64,000 nucleotides of DNA from the NCBI RefSeq assembly GCF_007005445.1, contig NZ_CP041387.1, positions 1,364,001-1,428,000 of the forward strand, written 5' to 3'. A program made the translations under genes and the position numbers. Source of the stretch: Rhodopseudomonas palustris. Lineage in GTDB: Bacteria > Pseudomonadota > Alphaproteobacteria > Rhizobiales > Xanthobacteraceae. Under the pieces are notes generated by a model that ran no database searches, was not told where the DNA came from, and saw nothing but the letters and a program-made list of their open reading frames with translations. Shown here piece after piece: positions 20,655 to 30,441 of the stretch (position 1 is the first letter of the stretch; the number at the start of each line of letters is the position of its first letter).

Positions 20655-22949
20655 TTGAGCAGATTGCGCCCGATCCTTGCCCTTTTTTTGCTTGTGTTCG
20701 CTCTTGCGGGCGGCGTCACGGTTGCGAACGCCGCAAGCCGTCTCGGCGATTATCTCAGCCGTGCCACACCGTCCGAACTCGTGCCGGGCGCGGACCGCTT
20801 CGGATCGATGCAGGGCGATCCTGCGCTGGCGCCGGCATATCAAGGCGACCGGTTGCTCGGCTTCGCCTATCTGAATTCGGATTTTGTCAACGCCACCGGA
20901 TATTCCGGCAAGCCGATCCAGATGCTGGTCGGCATCGATCCGAACGGTGTCATCACCGGCCTGAAGCTGGTCGATCATAAAGAGCCGATCGTTCTGGTCG
21001 GGATTCCGGAAGCCAAGATCCTCGCCGCCATCAACAAGCTGATCGGTGCCGATCTGGCGCCGGTGGCACGCGGCAAGGCGGCGGCGCCCCAGGTCGACAT
21101 CGTCAGCGGTGCAACCGTCACCGTGCTGGTGATCGGCGACAGCGTGGTCAGATCGGCCACCAAGCTGATCAAGAGCGGCCGGATCGGCGGCGGGCAAAGC
21201 GAAGTTGCGCAGCCACCGCCCGTCACCAAGACCATCGATCTCGCCAGGAGCGAGGTGCGGGACTGGGAGAGCCTGGTCGGTGACGGCTCGGTGCGCCGGC
21301 TGGTGCTGACCAATGCGGATGTCGATCAGGCGTTCGAAAAGTCCGGCAACCGTGCAGCGGCGGATCGCCCCGAACCCGGCGAGCCGACCGACACCTTCAT
21401 CGAACTCTATGCGGCGGACGTCGCCGTGCCGACGATCGGACGCAGCCTGCTCGGCGACGACGGCTATCGACGGCTGACCTCGCGACTGAAGCCGGGGCAG
21501 CAGGCGCTGGTGATCGCCGGCCGCGGGACCTATTCGTTCAAGGGCTCCGGCTATGTTCGGGGCGGCATCTTCGATCGGATCGAACTGATCCAGGACGGCA
21601 ACAGCATCCGCTTCCGCGATCGCGACCACACCCGTCTCGGCGACCTCGCGGCGGAAGGCGCGCCGGATTTTCCCGAGATCGGGCTATTCCTGGTGCCGCT
21701 CGAGTTCGGCTTCGATCCGACCGAGCCGTGGTCGCTGCAGCTCCTGGTGCAGCGCGTGATCGGCGCACGCGACAAGGCGTTCCTGACCTTCGATCTCGGC
21801 TACACGCTGCCGGACGGCTATATCAAGCGGGAGCAGCGGGCGGTGACGGTGAGCGACACGCCTGCGCCGACGGTGACGCCGCCGGCTACGCCGAGCGCTG
21901 CGGCCGCAACGCCGCCACCCTCGCAGGCCGTGGCCGAGCAGGACGAGCCGCTGTGGATGCGGATCTGGCGCGGCGATCTGGTGCGGATCGGCATTCTCGC
22001 GGTCGCGCTGGTGACGCTGACGCTGATCTTCTTCTTCCAGAACCAGTTGGTGCGCAGACCCACCGTGTATGTCTGGGTGCGCCGCGCGTATCTGACGTTC
22101 ATTCTGGTCTGGCTCGGATGGTACGCCAACGCGCAGCTCTCGGTGGTCAACGTTCTGACCTTCACCAACTCGCTGATTGCCGGTTTCAGCTGGGATTACT
22201 TCCTGTCGGCGCCGTTGATTTTTGTGTTGTGGGCATCGGTGGCTGCGGCGCTGCTGTTCTGGGGGCGGGGACCGTTCTGCGGCTGGCTCTGTCCCTTCGG
22301 GGCGTTGCAGGAGCTTCTCAACAACATCGCCAAGGCGGTGAGGATTCCGCAGTTCAATGTGCCGTGGGGGCTGCATGAGCGGCTGTGGCCCATCAAGTAC
22401 ATCGTGTTCCTCGGTCTGTTCGGCCTGTCGATCTACTCGACCGCGGCGGCCGAGCATCTCGCCGAGATCGAGCCGTTCAAGACTGCGATCATCCTCAATT
22501 TCGCGCGCGAGTGGCCTTTCGTAATCTACGCGGCGACGCTGCTCGCGGCCGGCCTGTTCGTCGAGCGGTTCTTCTGCCGCTATCTGTGCCCGCTCGGCGC
22601 GGCGCTGGCGATTCCCGGCCGGATCCGGATGTTCGAATGGCTCAGACGCTGGCCCGAATGCGGCTCGCCGTGCCAGCGCTGCGCCAAGGAATGCCCGGTG
22701 CAGGCGATCCACCCGGAAGGCCACATCAACGTCAACGAGTGCATCTACTGTATGCACTGCCAGGAGCTGTATTTCGACGACCACCGCTGCCCGCACATGA
22801 TCCAGCTTCGGCTGAAGCGGGAGAAGCGCGAGGCGCTGTCGTCGACATCGATGCGCGGCGGCAAGGGCCCCGCCACCGTGATCCTCGCCGGGGGAAAGCC
22901 AGTCGGCACCCCGACCGCGGACGCGATTTCGTCACCTCCAGCACCGTAA
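20655..22949 (+). CDS. nosR: NosR, nitrous oxide reduction flavo-iron-sulfur membrane protein
   Basis: 764 residues, required for nos expression and electron supply to NosZ. It has a signal segment (1-24), a periplasmic FMN-binding domain with the flavinylation motif SGAT (residues 151-154, Thr154 the likely FMN-carrying residue), a long variable region, and then membrane helices from about 435 onward. Two CxxxCP motifs (Cys542/Cys546 and Cys641/Cys645) face a polyferredoxin tail ([15 protein letters not shown] and CIYCMHCQ). TTG is the start codon, with GGAA upstream. It leads the nosRZDFYLX operon. Confidence 0.95.
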   Translation: MSRLRPILALFLLVFALAGGVTVANAASRLGDYLSRATPSELVPGADRFGSMQGDPALAPAYQGDRLLGFAYLNSDFVNATGYSGKPIQMLVGIDPNGVITGLKLVDHKEPIVLVGIPEAKILAAINKLIGADLAPVARGKAAAPQVDIVSGATVTVLVIGDSVVRSATKLIKSGRIGGGQSEVAQPPPVTKTIDLARSEVRDWESLVGDGSVRRLVLTNADVDQAFEKSGNRAAADRPEPGEPTDTFIELYAADVAVPTIGRSLLGDDGYRRLTSRLKPGQQALVIAGRGTYSFKGSGYVRGGIFDRIELIQDGNSIRFRDRDHTRLGDLAAEGAPDFPEIGLFLVPLEFGFDPTEPWSLQLLVQRVIGARDKAFLTFDLGYTLPDGYIKREQRAVTVSDTPAPTVTPPATPSAAAATPPPSQAVAEQDEPLWMRIWRGDLVRIGILAVALVTLTLIFFFQNQLVRRPTVYVWVRRAYLTFILVWLGWYANAQLSVVNVLTFTNSLIAGFSWDYFLSAPLIFVLWASVAAALLFWGRGPFCGWLCPFGALQELLNNIAKAVRIPQFNVPWGLHERLWPIKYIVFLGLFGLSIYSTAAAEHLAEIEPFKTAIILNFAREWPFVIYAATLLAAGLFVERFFCRYLCPLGAALAIPGRIRMFEWLRRWPECGSPCQRCAKECPVQAIHPEGHINVNECIYCMHCQELYFDDHRCPHMIQLRLKREKREALSSTSMRGGKGPATVILAGGKPVGTPTADAISSPPAP

Positions 22950-22966
22950 AACCCAAGGAGAACAAC

Positions 22967-24904
22967 ATGGGCGACCAGGATCACGGACACGGCCTCAGCC
23001 GGCGAACGCTACTCGGAACCAGTGCGGCGGCTGCCGGCGTCGGCATTGTCGGCGGTGCGGCCCTCGGCACCGGCGGCACGCTGATCGCGACCGCTGAGGC
23101 GCAGACCAAGCCGGGTCTGCCGGCGCGGCCGGCAATTCAGAAGACCGAGGTCCATCCGGGCGAACTCGACGAGTACTACGTGTTCTTCTCCAGCGGTCAG
23201 TCCGGCGAGCTGCGGATCGTGGGTCTGCCGTCGATGCGCGAACTGATGCGGGTGCCGGTGTTCAACCGCTGCAGCGCGACCGGCTGGGGCCAGACCAACG
23301 AAAGCCTCAAGGTGCTGACCGAAGGGCTGCTGCCGGAGGCCCGGGAGTTCCTGAAGACTCGGGGCGGCACCTACCTCAACGGCGACCTCCACCATCCGCA
23401 TCTGTCGTTCACCGACGGCACCTACGACGGTCGCTACGCGTTCATGAACGACAAGGCCAACACCCGCGTCGCGCGCGTCCGGCTCGACGTGATGAAGTGC
23501 GACAAGATCATCCAGTTGCCGAACCAGCACACCGTGCACGGGCTCCGGGTGCAGAAATATCCGCGCACCGGCTATGTGTTCTGCAACGGCGAGGACCGCG
23601 TGCCGCTGCCGAACGACGGCAAGAACCTGACCAAGACCAAGGACTATCACGCCGTGTTCACCGCGATCGACGGGGACACCATGAAGGTGGCCTGGCAGGT
23701 GATGGTCGACGGCAACCTCGACAACGTCGACGCCGACTACCAGGGAAAATATGCGTTCGCCACCTGCTACAATTCGGAAGGGGGCGTCACCGCCGCGGAG
23801 ATGACCGCCAACGACCAGGACTGGGTGGTGATCTTCAATCTGAAGCGGATCGAAGAGGCGGTGAAGAAAGGCGACTTCAAGGAGATGGGCGGCGTGCCGA
23901 TGATCGACGGCCGCCACGGCTCGCCCTACACCCGCTACGTCCCGGTGCCCAACGGTCCGCATGGCATGAACACCGCACCCGACGGCATTCACATCGTCGC
24001 CAACGGTAAGCTGTCGCCGACCGCAACGGTGATGGACGTGCGGTTGTTCGATCAGTTGTTCGACGACAAGATCAAGCCGCGCGACGTCGTGGTCGCCGAG
24101 CCCGAACTCGGCCTCGGGCCGCTGCACACCGCCTATGACGGCAAGGGCAACGGTTACACCACGCTGTTCATCGACAGCCAGATCTGCAAATGGAACATCG
24201 ATCTGGCCAGGCGCGCCTACAAGGGCGAGAAGGTCAATCCGATCATCGACAAGCTCGATGTGCATTATCAGCCGGGGCACAATCACTCGTCGATGGGGCA
24301 GACCAAGGAAGCCGATGGAAAGTGGCTGATCTCCTTGAACAAGTTCTCCAAGGACCGTTTCCTCAACGTCGGTCCGCTGAAGCCGGAGAACGATCAGTTG
24401 ATCGACATCTCCGGCGAGAAGATGAAGCTGGTGCACGACGGCCCGAGCTTCGCTGAGCCGCACGACGCCACCATCGTTCATCGCTCGAAGATCAACCCGA
24501 TCTCGATCTGGGAGCGGGCCGACCCGATGTTCGCCGATGCGGTGAAGCAGGCCAAGGCCGACGGCGTCAATCTCGAGGAAGACTCCAAGGTGATCCGCGA
24601 TGGCGACAAGGTGCGGGTCTACATGGTTTCGACCGCGCCGAATTTCGGTCTCACCGAGTTCGACGTGAAGCAGGGCGATCACGTCACCGTCTACGTCACC
24701 AATATCGACACGGTCGAGGACCTCACCCACGGCTTCTCGATCGTCAACTACGGCATCCAGATGGAGGTCGCGCCGCACGCCACCGCGTCGGTGTCGTTCA
24801 CCGCCGATCGTCCCGGTGTGTACTGGTACTATTGCTCCTGGTTCTGTCACGCCATGCACATGGAGATGAAGGGCCGGATGCTGGTCGAGCCGAAGAGCGT
24901 CTGA
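22967..24904 (+). CDS. nosZ: Nitrous oxide reductase NosZ (clade I, Tat-exported)
   Basis: 645 residues. Reduces N2O to N2 in the periplasm. A twin-arginine signal is present ([14 protein letters not shown], about 10-23), and the CuZ beta-propeller region starts with DLHHPHLS. The C-terminal cupredoxin CuA site is [13 protein letters not shown], giving Cys623, Trp625, Cys627, His631 and Met634, all ligands conserved. AAGGAG lies 6 bases before the ATG at 22967. A longer open frame upstream overlaps nosR in another frame and is not coding. The Tat signal marks the typical proteobacterial clade I enzyme. Confidence 0.97.
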   Translation: MGDQDHGHGLSRRTLLGTSAAAAGVGIVGGAALGTGGTLIATAEAQTKPGLPARPAIQKTEVHPGELDEYYVFFSSGQSGELRIVGLPSMRELMRVPVFNRCSATGWGQTNESLKVLTEGLLPEAREFLKTRGGTYLNGDLHHPHLSFTDGTYDGRYAFMNDKANTRVARVRLDVMKCDKIIQLPNQHTVHGLRVQKYPRTGYVFCNGEDRVPLPNDGKNLTKTKDYHAVFTAIDGDTMKVAWQVMVDGNLDNVDADYQGKYAFATCYNSEGGVTAAEMTANDQDWVVIFNLKRIEEAVKKGDFKEMGGVPMIDGRHGSPYTRYVPVPNGPHGMNTAPDGIHIVANGKLSPTATVMDVRLFDQLFDDKIKPRDVVVAEPELGLGPLHTAYDGKGNGYTTLFIDSQICKWNIDLARRAYKGEKVNPIIDKLDVHYQPGHNHSSMGQTKEADGKWLISLNKFSKDRFLNVGPLKPENDQLIDISGEKMKLVHDGPSFAEPHDATIVHRSKINPISIWERADPMFADAVKQAKADGVNLEEDSKVIRDGDKVRVYMVSTAPNFGLTEFDVKQGDHVTVYVTNIDTVEDLTHGFSIVNYGIQMEVAPHATASVSFTADRPGVYWYYCSWFCHAMHMEMKGRMLVEPKSV

Positions 24905-24906
24905 GC

Positions 24907-26271
24907 ATGGCGATGACGGTGCGATCGATGATCGCGGTGGCGGCGGCGCTGGTTAGCGTCGCTGCGGCCGGCGCGGCCTCGGCCGCGCGGATCGACGTCG
25001 TGCCGTCGTCGGACCTGCAGGCGGTGCTGGACGGCGCCAGCGACGGTGACACCGTCGCGCTGACGCCTGGAGACTATCGCGGGCCGATCCGGATCGAGCG
25101 CAGGCTCGCGCTGATCGGTCAGCCCGGCGCTGCCGTGCTCGGGCATGGACAGGGCAGCGTCATCACCGTGGTGGCGCCGGACGTCACGGTGCGGGGCCTG
25201 ACGGTGCGCGGCTCGGGCCGCGACCCGCAGGCGATGGATTCGGGGATCTTCCTGACCCAGACCGCCGAACGGTCGCTGATCGAGGGCAACCGCCTCGACG
25301 ACAACCTGTTCGGCGTCAACATCCACGGCGCCCGCGGGTCGCGGGTCGCCCACAACATCATCGACGGCCTGCGCGGTGTCCGGCTCAACGATGCCGGCAA
25401 CGGCGTGCGGGTGTGGAACGCGCCGGACGTGGTCGTCGACGGCAACACCATCCGCTACGGCCGCGACGGCATCTTCTCGGTGACGAGCAGCAAGGATCGC
25501 TTCATCAACAACCGGTTCGAGAAGGTGCGGTTCGCGGTGCACTACATGTACACCAACGACAGCGAGATCAGCGGCAACGTTTCGATCGGCAATCACGGCG
25601 GCTATGCCATCATGTATTCCAACCGGCTGACGATCCTCGGCAACGTCTCCGAGCGCGACCGCGATTTCGGCCTCCTGTTCAACTATGCGAACTTCGCCCG
25701 GATTGAACGCAATCGCGTCGTCGGCGGACCGCTGTCCGGAATCAGCGCCGATTTCGAAGGCGTCGACGCCGACAAGGGCATGACGCCGGTCGAACGCGGC
25801 GCGGTAGATGCGCAGTTCGGTCCGACCAAATGCGTGTTCATTTACAACGCCAACAAGAACCGGTTTCGCGACAATTGGTTCGAGGGCTGCGAGATCGGCG
25901 TGCATTTCACCGCCGGCTCTGAAGGCAACGAGATCGTGGGAAATGCATTCATCGGCAACCGCAATCAGGTGAAATACGTCGGCACCCGCGACCTCGACTG
26001 GTCGAAGGACGGGCGCGGCAACTATTGGAGCGACAATCCGGCGTTCGACCTCGACAACGACGGCATCGCCGACGCGGCGTATCGGCCGAACGATCTGGTC
26101 GACCGGGTGCTGTGGACCGCTCCCGCCGCCAAGCTGCTGATCAACAGTCCGGCGGTTCAGGTGCTGCGCTGGGCGCAGAGCCAGTTTCCAGCGCTGTATC
26201 CGGGCGGCGTGGTCGATACCCGCCCGCTGATCGCTCCGCCGCCGCGGCCGATGCCGGGAGTGGCGCCATGA
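24907..26271 (+). CDS. nosD: NosD, periplasmic copper-sulfur delivery protein
   Basis: 454 residues, signal peptide 1-26 (ends ASA-A), followed by a right-handed beta-helix of CASH repeats (SGIFLTQTAERSLIEGNRLDDN; GIFSVTSSKDRFINNRFEK; YAIMYSNRLTILGN). NosD works with NosF and NosY to build the CuZ centre of NosZ. It starts 2 bases after nosZ and ends in an ATGA overlap with nosF (26268-26271). Confidence 0.95.
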   Translation: MAMTVRSMIAVAAALVSVAAAGAASAARIDVVPSSDLQAVLDGASDGDTVALTPGDYRGPIRIERRLALIGQPGAAVLGHGQGSVITVVAPDVTVRGLTVRGSGRDPQAMDSGIFLTQTAERSLIEGNRLDDNLFGVNIHGARGSRVAHNIIDGLRGVRLNDAGNGVRVWNAPDVVVDGNTIRYGRDGIFSVTSSKDRFINNRFEKVRFAVHYMYTNDSEISGNVSIGNHGGYAIMYSNRLTILGNVSERDRDFGLLFNYANFARIERNRVVGGPLSGISADFEGVDADKGMTPVERGAVDAQFGPTKCVFIYNANKNRFRDNWFEGCEIGVHFTAGSEGNEIVGNAFIGNRNQVKYVGTRDLDWSKDGRGNYWSDNPAFDLDNDGIADAAYRPNDLVDRVLWTAPAAKLLINSPAVQVLRWAQSQFPALYPGGVVDTRPLIAPPPRPMPGVAP

Positions 26272-27173
26272 CCGCGACTGTCGCCATCGAGCATGTCGAG
26301 AAGCGCTACCGCGCGGTGCGGGCGCTGCACGATGTGTCGTTTGCCCTCGAGCCTGGGCGGCTCAGCGCCCTGGTCGGGCACAACGGCGCCGGCAAGACCA
26401 CGCTGATCAAACTGATGCTCGGCCTGATCCGTCCGGACGGCGGTTCGATCCGCGTGCTCGGCGAGAACCCCGCGGCCGGCGAGTTCGCAGGTCGCCGCTG
26501 CCTCGGGTTCCTGCCCGAGAACGTCGCGTTCAACGCTGCATTGACCGGGCGCGAGACGCTGGCGTTCTACGCGCGGCTGAAGGGGAGCGACGCCAGGCAA
26601 GGTGCAGCGCTGCTGGAGCGCGTCGGCCTCGGCGAGGCTTCGCGGCGTCTGGTCGGGACGTATTCGAAGGGAATGCGACAGCGGCTCGGGCTGGCGCAGG
26701 CGCTGCTCGGTCGGCCGCGGGTGCTGCTGCTCGACGAGCCCACCACTGGGCTCGATCCGGCGCTGCGGCTGACGTTCTACGAAATCCTCGACGAGCTGCG
26801 GCGCGACGGCGCCACGGTGCTGATCTCGTCGCACGCGCTCGACGAGCTCGAAGGCCGCGCCGAACAGGTGCTGATCATGAACCGCGGCATTCTGGTCGCA
26901 GACGGCACGCTGGCGGAGCTGCGTGCGCTGGCGGGGCTGCCGATCCGGCTCAGGTTGAAGCTGGCTGACCCTGCCGCACGTCCGGTCTGGTTCCCGAACG
27001 AGGTCGTCATGGACCAAGGTCGCTGCGAGATCGGCGTCGTCGATCACGCCGGCAAGATGCGGTTGCTGCGGCAGGCGGCAGGCGACCCCGCCGTCGCTGA
27101 TATCGTCGTTGCAGAGCCGACCCTCGACGAGCTGTACGCGCATTTTCTTCGGCGGCAGGAGCGGGCGGCATGA
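26268..27173 (+). CDS. nosF: NosF, ABC ATPase for CuZ maturation
   Basis: 301 residues. Walker A GHNGAGKTT (about 40), Q-loop FLPENVAFN, signature YSKGMRQRLGLAQ, Walker B VLLLDEPTTGLDP and switch His in SSHALDE. It energises the NosY membrane partner. Coupled by 4-base overlaps to nosD upstream and nosY downstream. Confidence 0.95.
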   Translation: MTATVAIEHVEKRYRAVRALHDVSFALEPGRLSALVGHNGAGKTTLIKLMLGLIRPDGGSIRVLGENPAAGEFAGRRCLGFLPENVAFNAALTGRETLAFYARLKGSDARQGAALLERVGLGEASRRLVGTYSKGMRQRLGLAQALLGRPRVLLLDEPTTGLDPALRLTFYEILDELRRDGATVLISSHALDELEGRAEQVLIMNRGILVADGTLAELRALAGLPIRLRLKLADPAARPVWFPNEVVMDQGRCEIGVVDHAGKMRLLRQAAGDPAVADIVVAEPTLDELYAHFLRRQERAA

Positions 27174-27997
27174 AGCCCATCGCGGTGATCGCTCTGAAGG
27201 AGATTCAGGAAGGCTTGCGCAATCGCTGGGTGTTTGCCGCGACGCTGCTGCTCGCCGGATTGTCGCTGTCGCTGACGCTGCTCGGCAGCGCTCCGACCGG
27301 CCATGTCGGCGCCGCCGCGCTCGACGTGGTGATCGTCAGCCTGTCGAGCCTGACGATCTTCCTGCTGCCGCTGATCGCGCTGCTGATCTCGCACGACGCC
27401 ATCGTCGGCGAGATGGAGCGCGGCACCATGATCTTGCTGCTGAGCTATCCGGTCGCACGCACGCACGTCGTGCTCGGCAAATTTCTTGGCCACGTCACCA
27501 TCCTGAGCTTCGCGACGCTGGTCGGTTACGGCGTCTCGGCGCTCGCACTGGTGATCAGCGGCACGCCGGTGTCGTCGCAGAGCTGGGCTGCTTTTGCCGC
27601 GATGCTCGGCACCTCGGTGCTGCTCGGCGCGGTGTTCGTCGCGCTCGGCTATGCGGCGTCCAGCCTGGTACGCCAGCGCGGCACCGCGGCCGGCATCGCG
27701 GTCGGGATCTGGCTTTTGCTGGTGCTGGTGTTCGACATGGCGCTGCTCGGCGTGCTGGTGGTCGATCAGGGCCGGCTGATTTCCAGCGGCGTGCTCAACG
27801 TGCTGCTGTTCTTCAATCCGACCGATCTGTACCGGCTGAGCAATCTGACCGGCACCAATGTCAGCCAGTTCGCCGGCATGGCGGGCCTCGCCGGCACCGT
27901 CCATCCCAGTTTCGTCAGCCTGCTTGCGGGCATGGCGGCATGGGTCGCGGTGCCGCTCGGCCTCGCCATCTTGGTATTCGCCCGGAGGGAGCTATGA
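27170..27997 (+). CDS. nosY: NosY, ABC permease for CuZ maturation
   Basis: 275 residues, six hydrophobic segments, typical ABC-2 organisation (KEIQEGLRNRWVFAATLLLAG at the N-terminus, ISHDAIVGEMERGTMILLLSYPVAR after helix 2). Overlaps nosF and nosL by ATGA. Confidence 0.95.
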   Translation: MKPIAVIALKEIQEGLRNRWVFAATLLLAGLSLSLTLLGSAPTGHVGAAALDVVIVSLSSLTIFLLPLIALLISHDAIVGEMERGTMILLLSYPVARTHVVLGKFLGHVTILSFATLVGYGVSALALVISGTPVSSQSWAAFAAMLGTSVLLGAVFVALGYAASSLVRQRGTAAGIAVGIWLLLVLVFDMALLGVLVVDQGRLISSGVLNVLLFFNPTDLYRLSNLTGTNVSQFAGMAGLAGTVHPSFVSLLAGMAAWVAVPLGLAILVFARREL

Positions 27998-28545
27998 GAA
28001 TTTCAGGTCGTATCGTCTTGCTCGCGGCCGCGCTGCTGCTCGCGGGCTGCAACGACAAATCCGGTTCGGCCGTGATGCCGCCGCCGGTGGCGCTGAACGA
28101 CGAGGCGATGGGCGTGTTCTGCGGCATGAACCTCGTCGAGCATCCCGGTCCGAAGGGGCAGATCATCACCGCGAGCCGGATCGATCCGTACTGGTTTTCC
28201 TCGGCGCGCGATGCGGTTGCCTTCACGTTGATGCCGGATCAGCCGCGCGACATCCGCGCGATCTACGTCTCGGACATGGGGCGGGCGCCGAACTGGGATC
28301 AGCCGGGCGAAACCAACTGGGTCGATGCCAGGAAGGCGTTCTTCGTGATCGACAGCCGCAAGCGCGGCGGGATGGGGGCGGCCGAGACCGTGCCGTTCAG
28401 CGACCGTGGCGCCGCCGAGGCCTTCGCCGCCGCGAACGGAGGGCGGGTGGTCGCCTTCGATGCTATTCCCAGCAACTACGTCCTCGGCAGCGATGCGTCG
28501 TCCGCCAGCGATCATCACGGTGCGACCGAGACCCGGATGAATTAG
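27994..28545 (+). CDS. nosL: NosL, copper-chaperone lipoprotein
   Basis: 183 residues. Lipoprotein signal with lipobox LLAGC, Cys19 being the lipidated residue. Cys43-Gly-Met45 (VFCGMNL) is the Cu(I)-binding core of the family, and the FFVIDSRKRGGMG segment is the second conserved NosL block. It supplies copper to the nascent NosZ at the membrane. The start overlaps the nosY stop. Confidence 0.92.
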   Translation: MRISGRIVLLAAALLLAGCNDKSGSAVMPPPVALNDEAMGVFCGMNLVEHPGPKGQIITASRIDPYWFSSARDAVAFTLMPDQPRDIRAIYVSDMGRAPNWDQPGETNWVDARKAFFVIDSRKRGGMGAAETVPFSDRGAAEAFAAANGGRVVAFDAIPSNYVLGSDASSASDHHGATETRMN

Positions 28546-28556
28546 CGAGAAATGCC

Positions 28557-29555
28557 ATGACGCAGTCAGCACTCAACCGGCGGCGCTTCGTCACCATCGC
28601 TGCCAGCGCGTTCGGCGTCGCCATGCTCGGGCGTGCGGTGCCGTCGCAGGCGGGCGGGCCGGTGCGCTGGCGCGGTTCGGCGCTCGGCGCACAGGTGTCG
28701 ATCGAGATCCACCATCCTGATCGCGTCGCCGCGGCGAGGCTGGTCGAGGCCAGTGTGCACGAAGTGCGCCGGCTCGAGCAGATGTTCAGCCTGTACCGGC
28801 CGGACTCGGCGATCTGCGTGCTCAATCGATCCGGGGTGTTGGTTGCGCCGGATCCGGACATGGTGGCGCTGCTGCGGACGACGTTGGATCTTGCTGCGCG
28901 GACCGGCGGTGCGTTCGATCCCACTGTTCAGCCGTTGTGGGAACTCTATCGAAGCCACTTCGAGCGGTCCGGAGCTGATCCTGCCGGTCCGGCGAAGGCG
29001 GAGGTCGCAAGCGCGCTGGCCAAGGTCGGTTACCACGATGTGCTGGTGTCGGCTGATCGCATCGCATTGAAACGACCGGGCGCCGCCATCACGCTCAACG
29101 GCATCGCGCAAGGCTTCGCCACCGATCGCGTGGTCGATCTGCTGCGGAAGGGTGGCATGACCGCCACGCTGGTTGACATCGGCGAGATCCGGGCGATCGG
29201 CGCAAAGTCGGACGGTGCGCCCTGGCGGGTCGGCTTGGCCGATCCGGAGAAAGCCGGCGTCGAGCTTGGTACCGTCGAGTTGGTGGATCGTGCTATCGCA
29301 ACGTCATCCGGCGCAGGCTTTCGCTTCGATCCGGCGGGTCAGTTCACGCATCTGTTCGATCCATCGACGGGACGCTGCCCCTCGTCGTATCGTTCTGTCA
29401 GCGTGGTCGCGCCAACCGCGACGGAGGCCGATGCGCTGTCGACCGCCTTCAGCGTGCTCGACCGCAGCCGCATCGTCGCGATCCTTCGCGCGCGGGCGGG
29501 CGTCGAAGTGTTGCTGGCGGATGCAGAGGGGAGCGTGCAGTGGCTGCGCGCCTAA
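28557..29555 (+). CDS. nosX: NosX/ApbE-type FMN transferase
   Basis: 332 residues. A Tat-like signal (NRRRFVTIAASAFGVAMLG), then the ApbE fold (WRGSALGAQVSIEIHH; AFDPTVQPLWELYR; LNGIAQGFATDRVVDLL; THLFDPSTGRCPSSYRSVSVVAPTATEADALSTAFSVL). ApbE family members attach FMN to Thr of flavoproteins; in nos operons the target is the NosR SGAT motif seen upstream. It begins 11 bases after nosL and closes the core operon. Confidence 0.93.
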   Translation: MTQSALNRRRFVTIAASAFGVAMLGRAVPSQAGGPVRWRGSALGAQVSIEIHHPDRVAAARLVEASVHEVRRLEQMFSLYRPDSAICVLNRSGVLVAPDPDMVALLRTTLDLAARTGGAFDPTVQPLWELYRSHFERSGADPAGPAKAEVASALAKVGYHDVLVSADRIALKRPGAAITLNGIAQGFATDRVVDLLRKGGMTATLVDIGEIRAIGAKSDGAPWRVGLADPEKAGVELGTVELVDRAIATSSGAGFRFDPAGQFTHLFDPSTGRCPSSYRSVSVVAPTATEADALSTAFSVLDRSRIVAILRARAGVEVLLADAEGSVQWLRA

Positions 29556-29590
29556 GGAAGCGCGTGCTGCTCTGACGCCGCGGTGATGTC

Positions 29591-30064
29591 GTGATGCTGG
29601 ATTGGCCGACCGTCTTTCGTATCATCCATGTGCTCGGCGTGGTGCATTGGATCGGGGGACTGCTGTTCGTCACCTTCGTGATCCTGCCGAGCCTTCTGGA
29701 GATGGAAGCGACGAAGCGGCTGCCGTTGTTCGATGCGTTGGAGCGTCGCTTTGCCGCCCAGGCGCGGATCTCGACGCTGCTGGTCGGGATCTCCGGCTTC
29801 TACATGCTGTACGCCTATGACCGCTGGGATCAGCTCGCTGATCCGCAATATTGGTGGCTCGGCGCGATGCTCGGACTGTGGGCGATTTTCATCGTGATGC
29901 TATTCGTGGCCGAGCCGCTGTTTCTGCACGCGTGGTTCGACGCGCGGGCGCGGCGCGATCCCGACCGTGCATTCGGGGTGGCGCTTCGCGGCCATCGGGT
30001 GCTGAGCACGATTTCGCTGATCACCGTGCTCGGCGCGGTCGGCGGTGTGCACGGGCTGTTCTGA
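29591..30064 (+). CDS. Four-helix membrane protein, CopD/DUF2269-like
   Basis: 157 residues with about four membrane helices. The first, VFRIIHVLGVVHWIGGLLFVTFVILP, carries two His that could be heme ligands, and a further His occurs in HRVLSTISLITVLGAVGGVHGLF. The shape matches small CopD-like or DUF2269-like proteins often found near respiratory clusters. It follows nosX by 35 bases and could belong to the same transcript. Start GTG 29591 or ATG 29594. Confidence 0.7.
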   Translation: MMLDWPTVFRIIHVLGVVHWIGGLLFVTFVILPSLLEMEATKRLPLFDALERRFAAQARISTLLVGISGFYMLYAYDRWDQLADPQYWWLGAMLGLWAIFIVMLFVAEPLFLHAWFDARARRDPDRAFGVALRGHRVLSTISLITVLGAVGGVHGLF

Positions 30065-30150
30065 CCCGCCATTCGCGATTGAGCTTGCGACAGAACAACG
30101 ATGGCTGGGGCCGCTCGGTTAGCGTCGGCTGAGCCATGGAGTGAGCCGCG

Positions 30151-30441
30151 ATGAGCCGCAGCAACGCACGAACCGAACGAGGACGCCGCTGGTACGTCGG
30201 CGACCGGCTGCATGTCGACGTCCGCGGCCTGCCGTGTCCCGAGCCCTTGGTGGCGGTGCTTCGCCTGATCGACGGCGGCGAGGCGGGGGACGGATTGACG
30301 GCGCTCGTCAGTCAGGAGCCGCTGCTGTTGTATCCGGAGCTCGACGCGCGGGGCTGGCGCCATCGCATGGTGACGCCGGCCGCTGACATGCCGCTGCGGG
30401 ACGGCGAGGTGCTGCTCGAGATCCAGCGAGGCCCCGCATGA
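30151..30441 (+). CDS. TusA/SirA-like sulfur-carrier protein
   Basis: 96 residues with the TusA/SirA signature RGLPCPEPLVAVL (CPxP motif with a Cys near residue 30). Such proteins carry sulfur as a persulfide or are redox regulators; here sulfur delivery (for example to CuZ or another metal centre) is only an inference. Its stop overlaps the ATG of the next gene (30438-30441). Confidence 0.8.
   Translation: MSRSNARTERGRRWYVGDRLHVDVRGLPCPEPLVAVLRLIDGGEAGDGLTALVSQEPLLLYPELDARGWRHRMVTPAADMPLRDGEVLLEIQRGPA

Noticed and set aside
22385..22966. Open frame extending NosZ upstream into nosR
   Set aside because: NosR covers this stretch in another frame, and the Tat signal begins at 22967 with AAGGAG.
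30080..30110. FNR-like half dyad TTGC-N6-ACAA before the TusA-like gene
   Set aside because: The second half site deviates from the consensus, so it is too weak to list.
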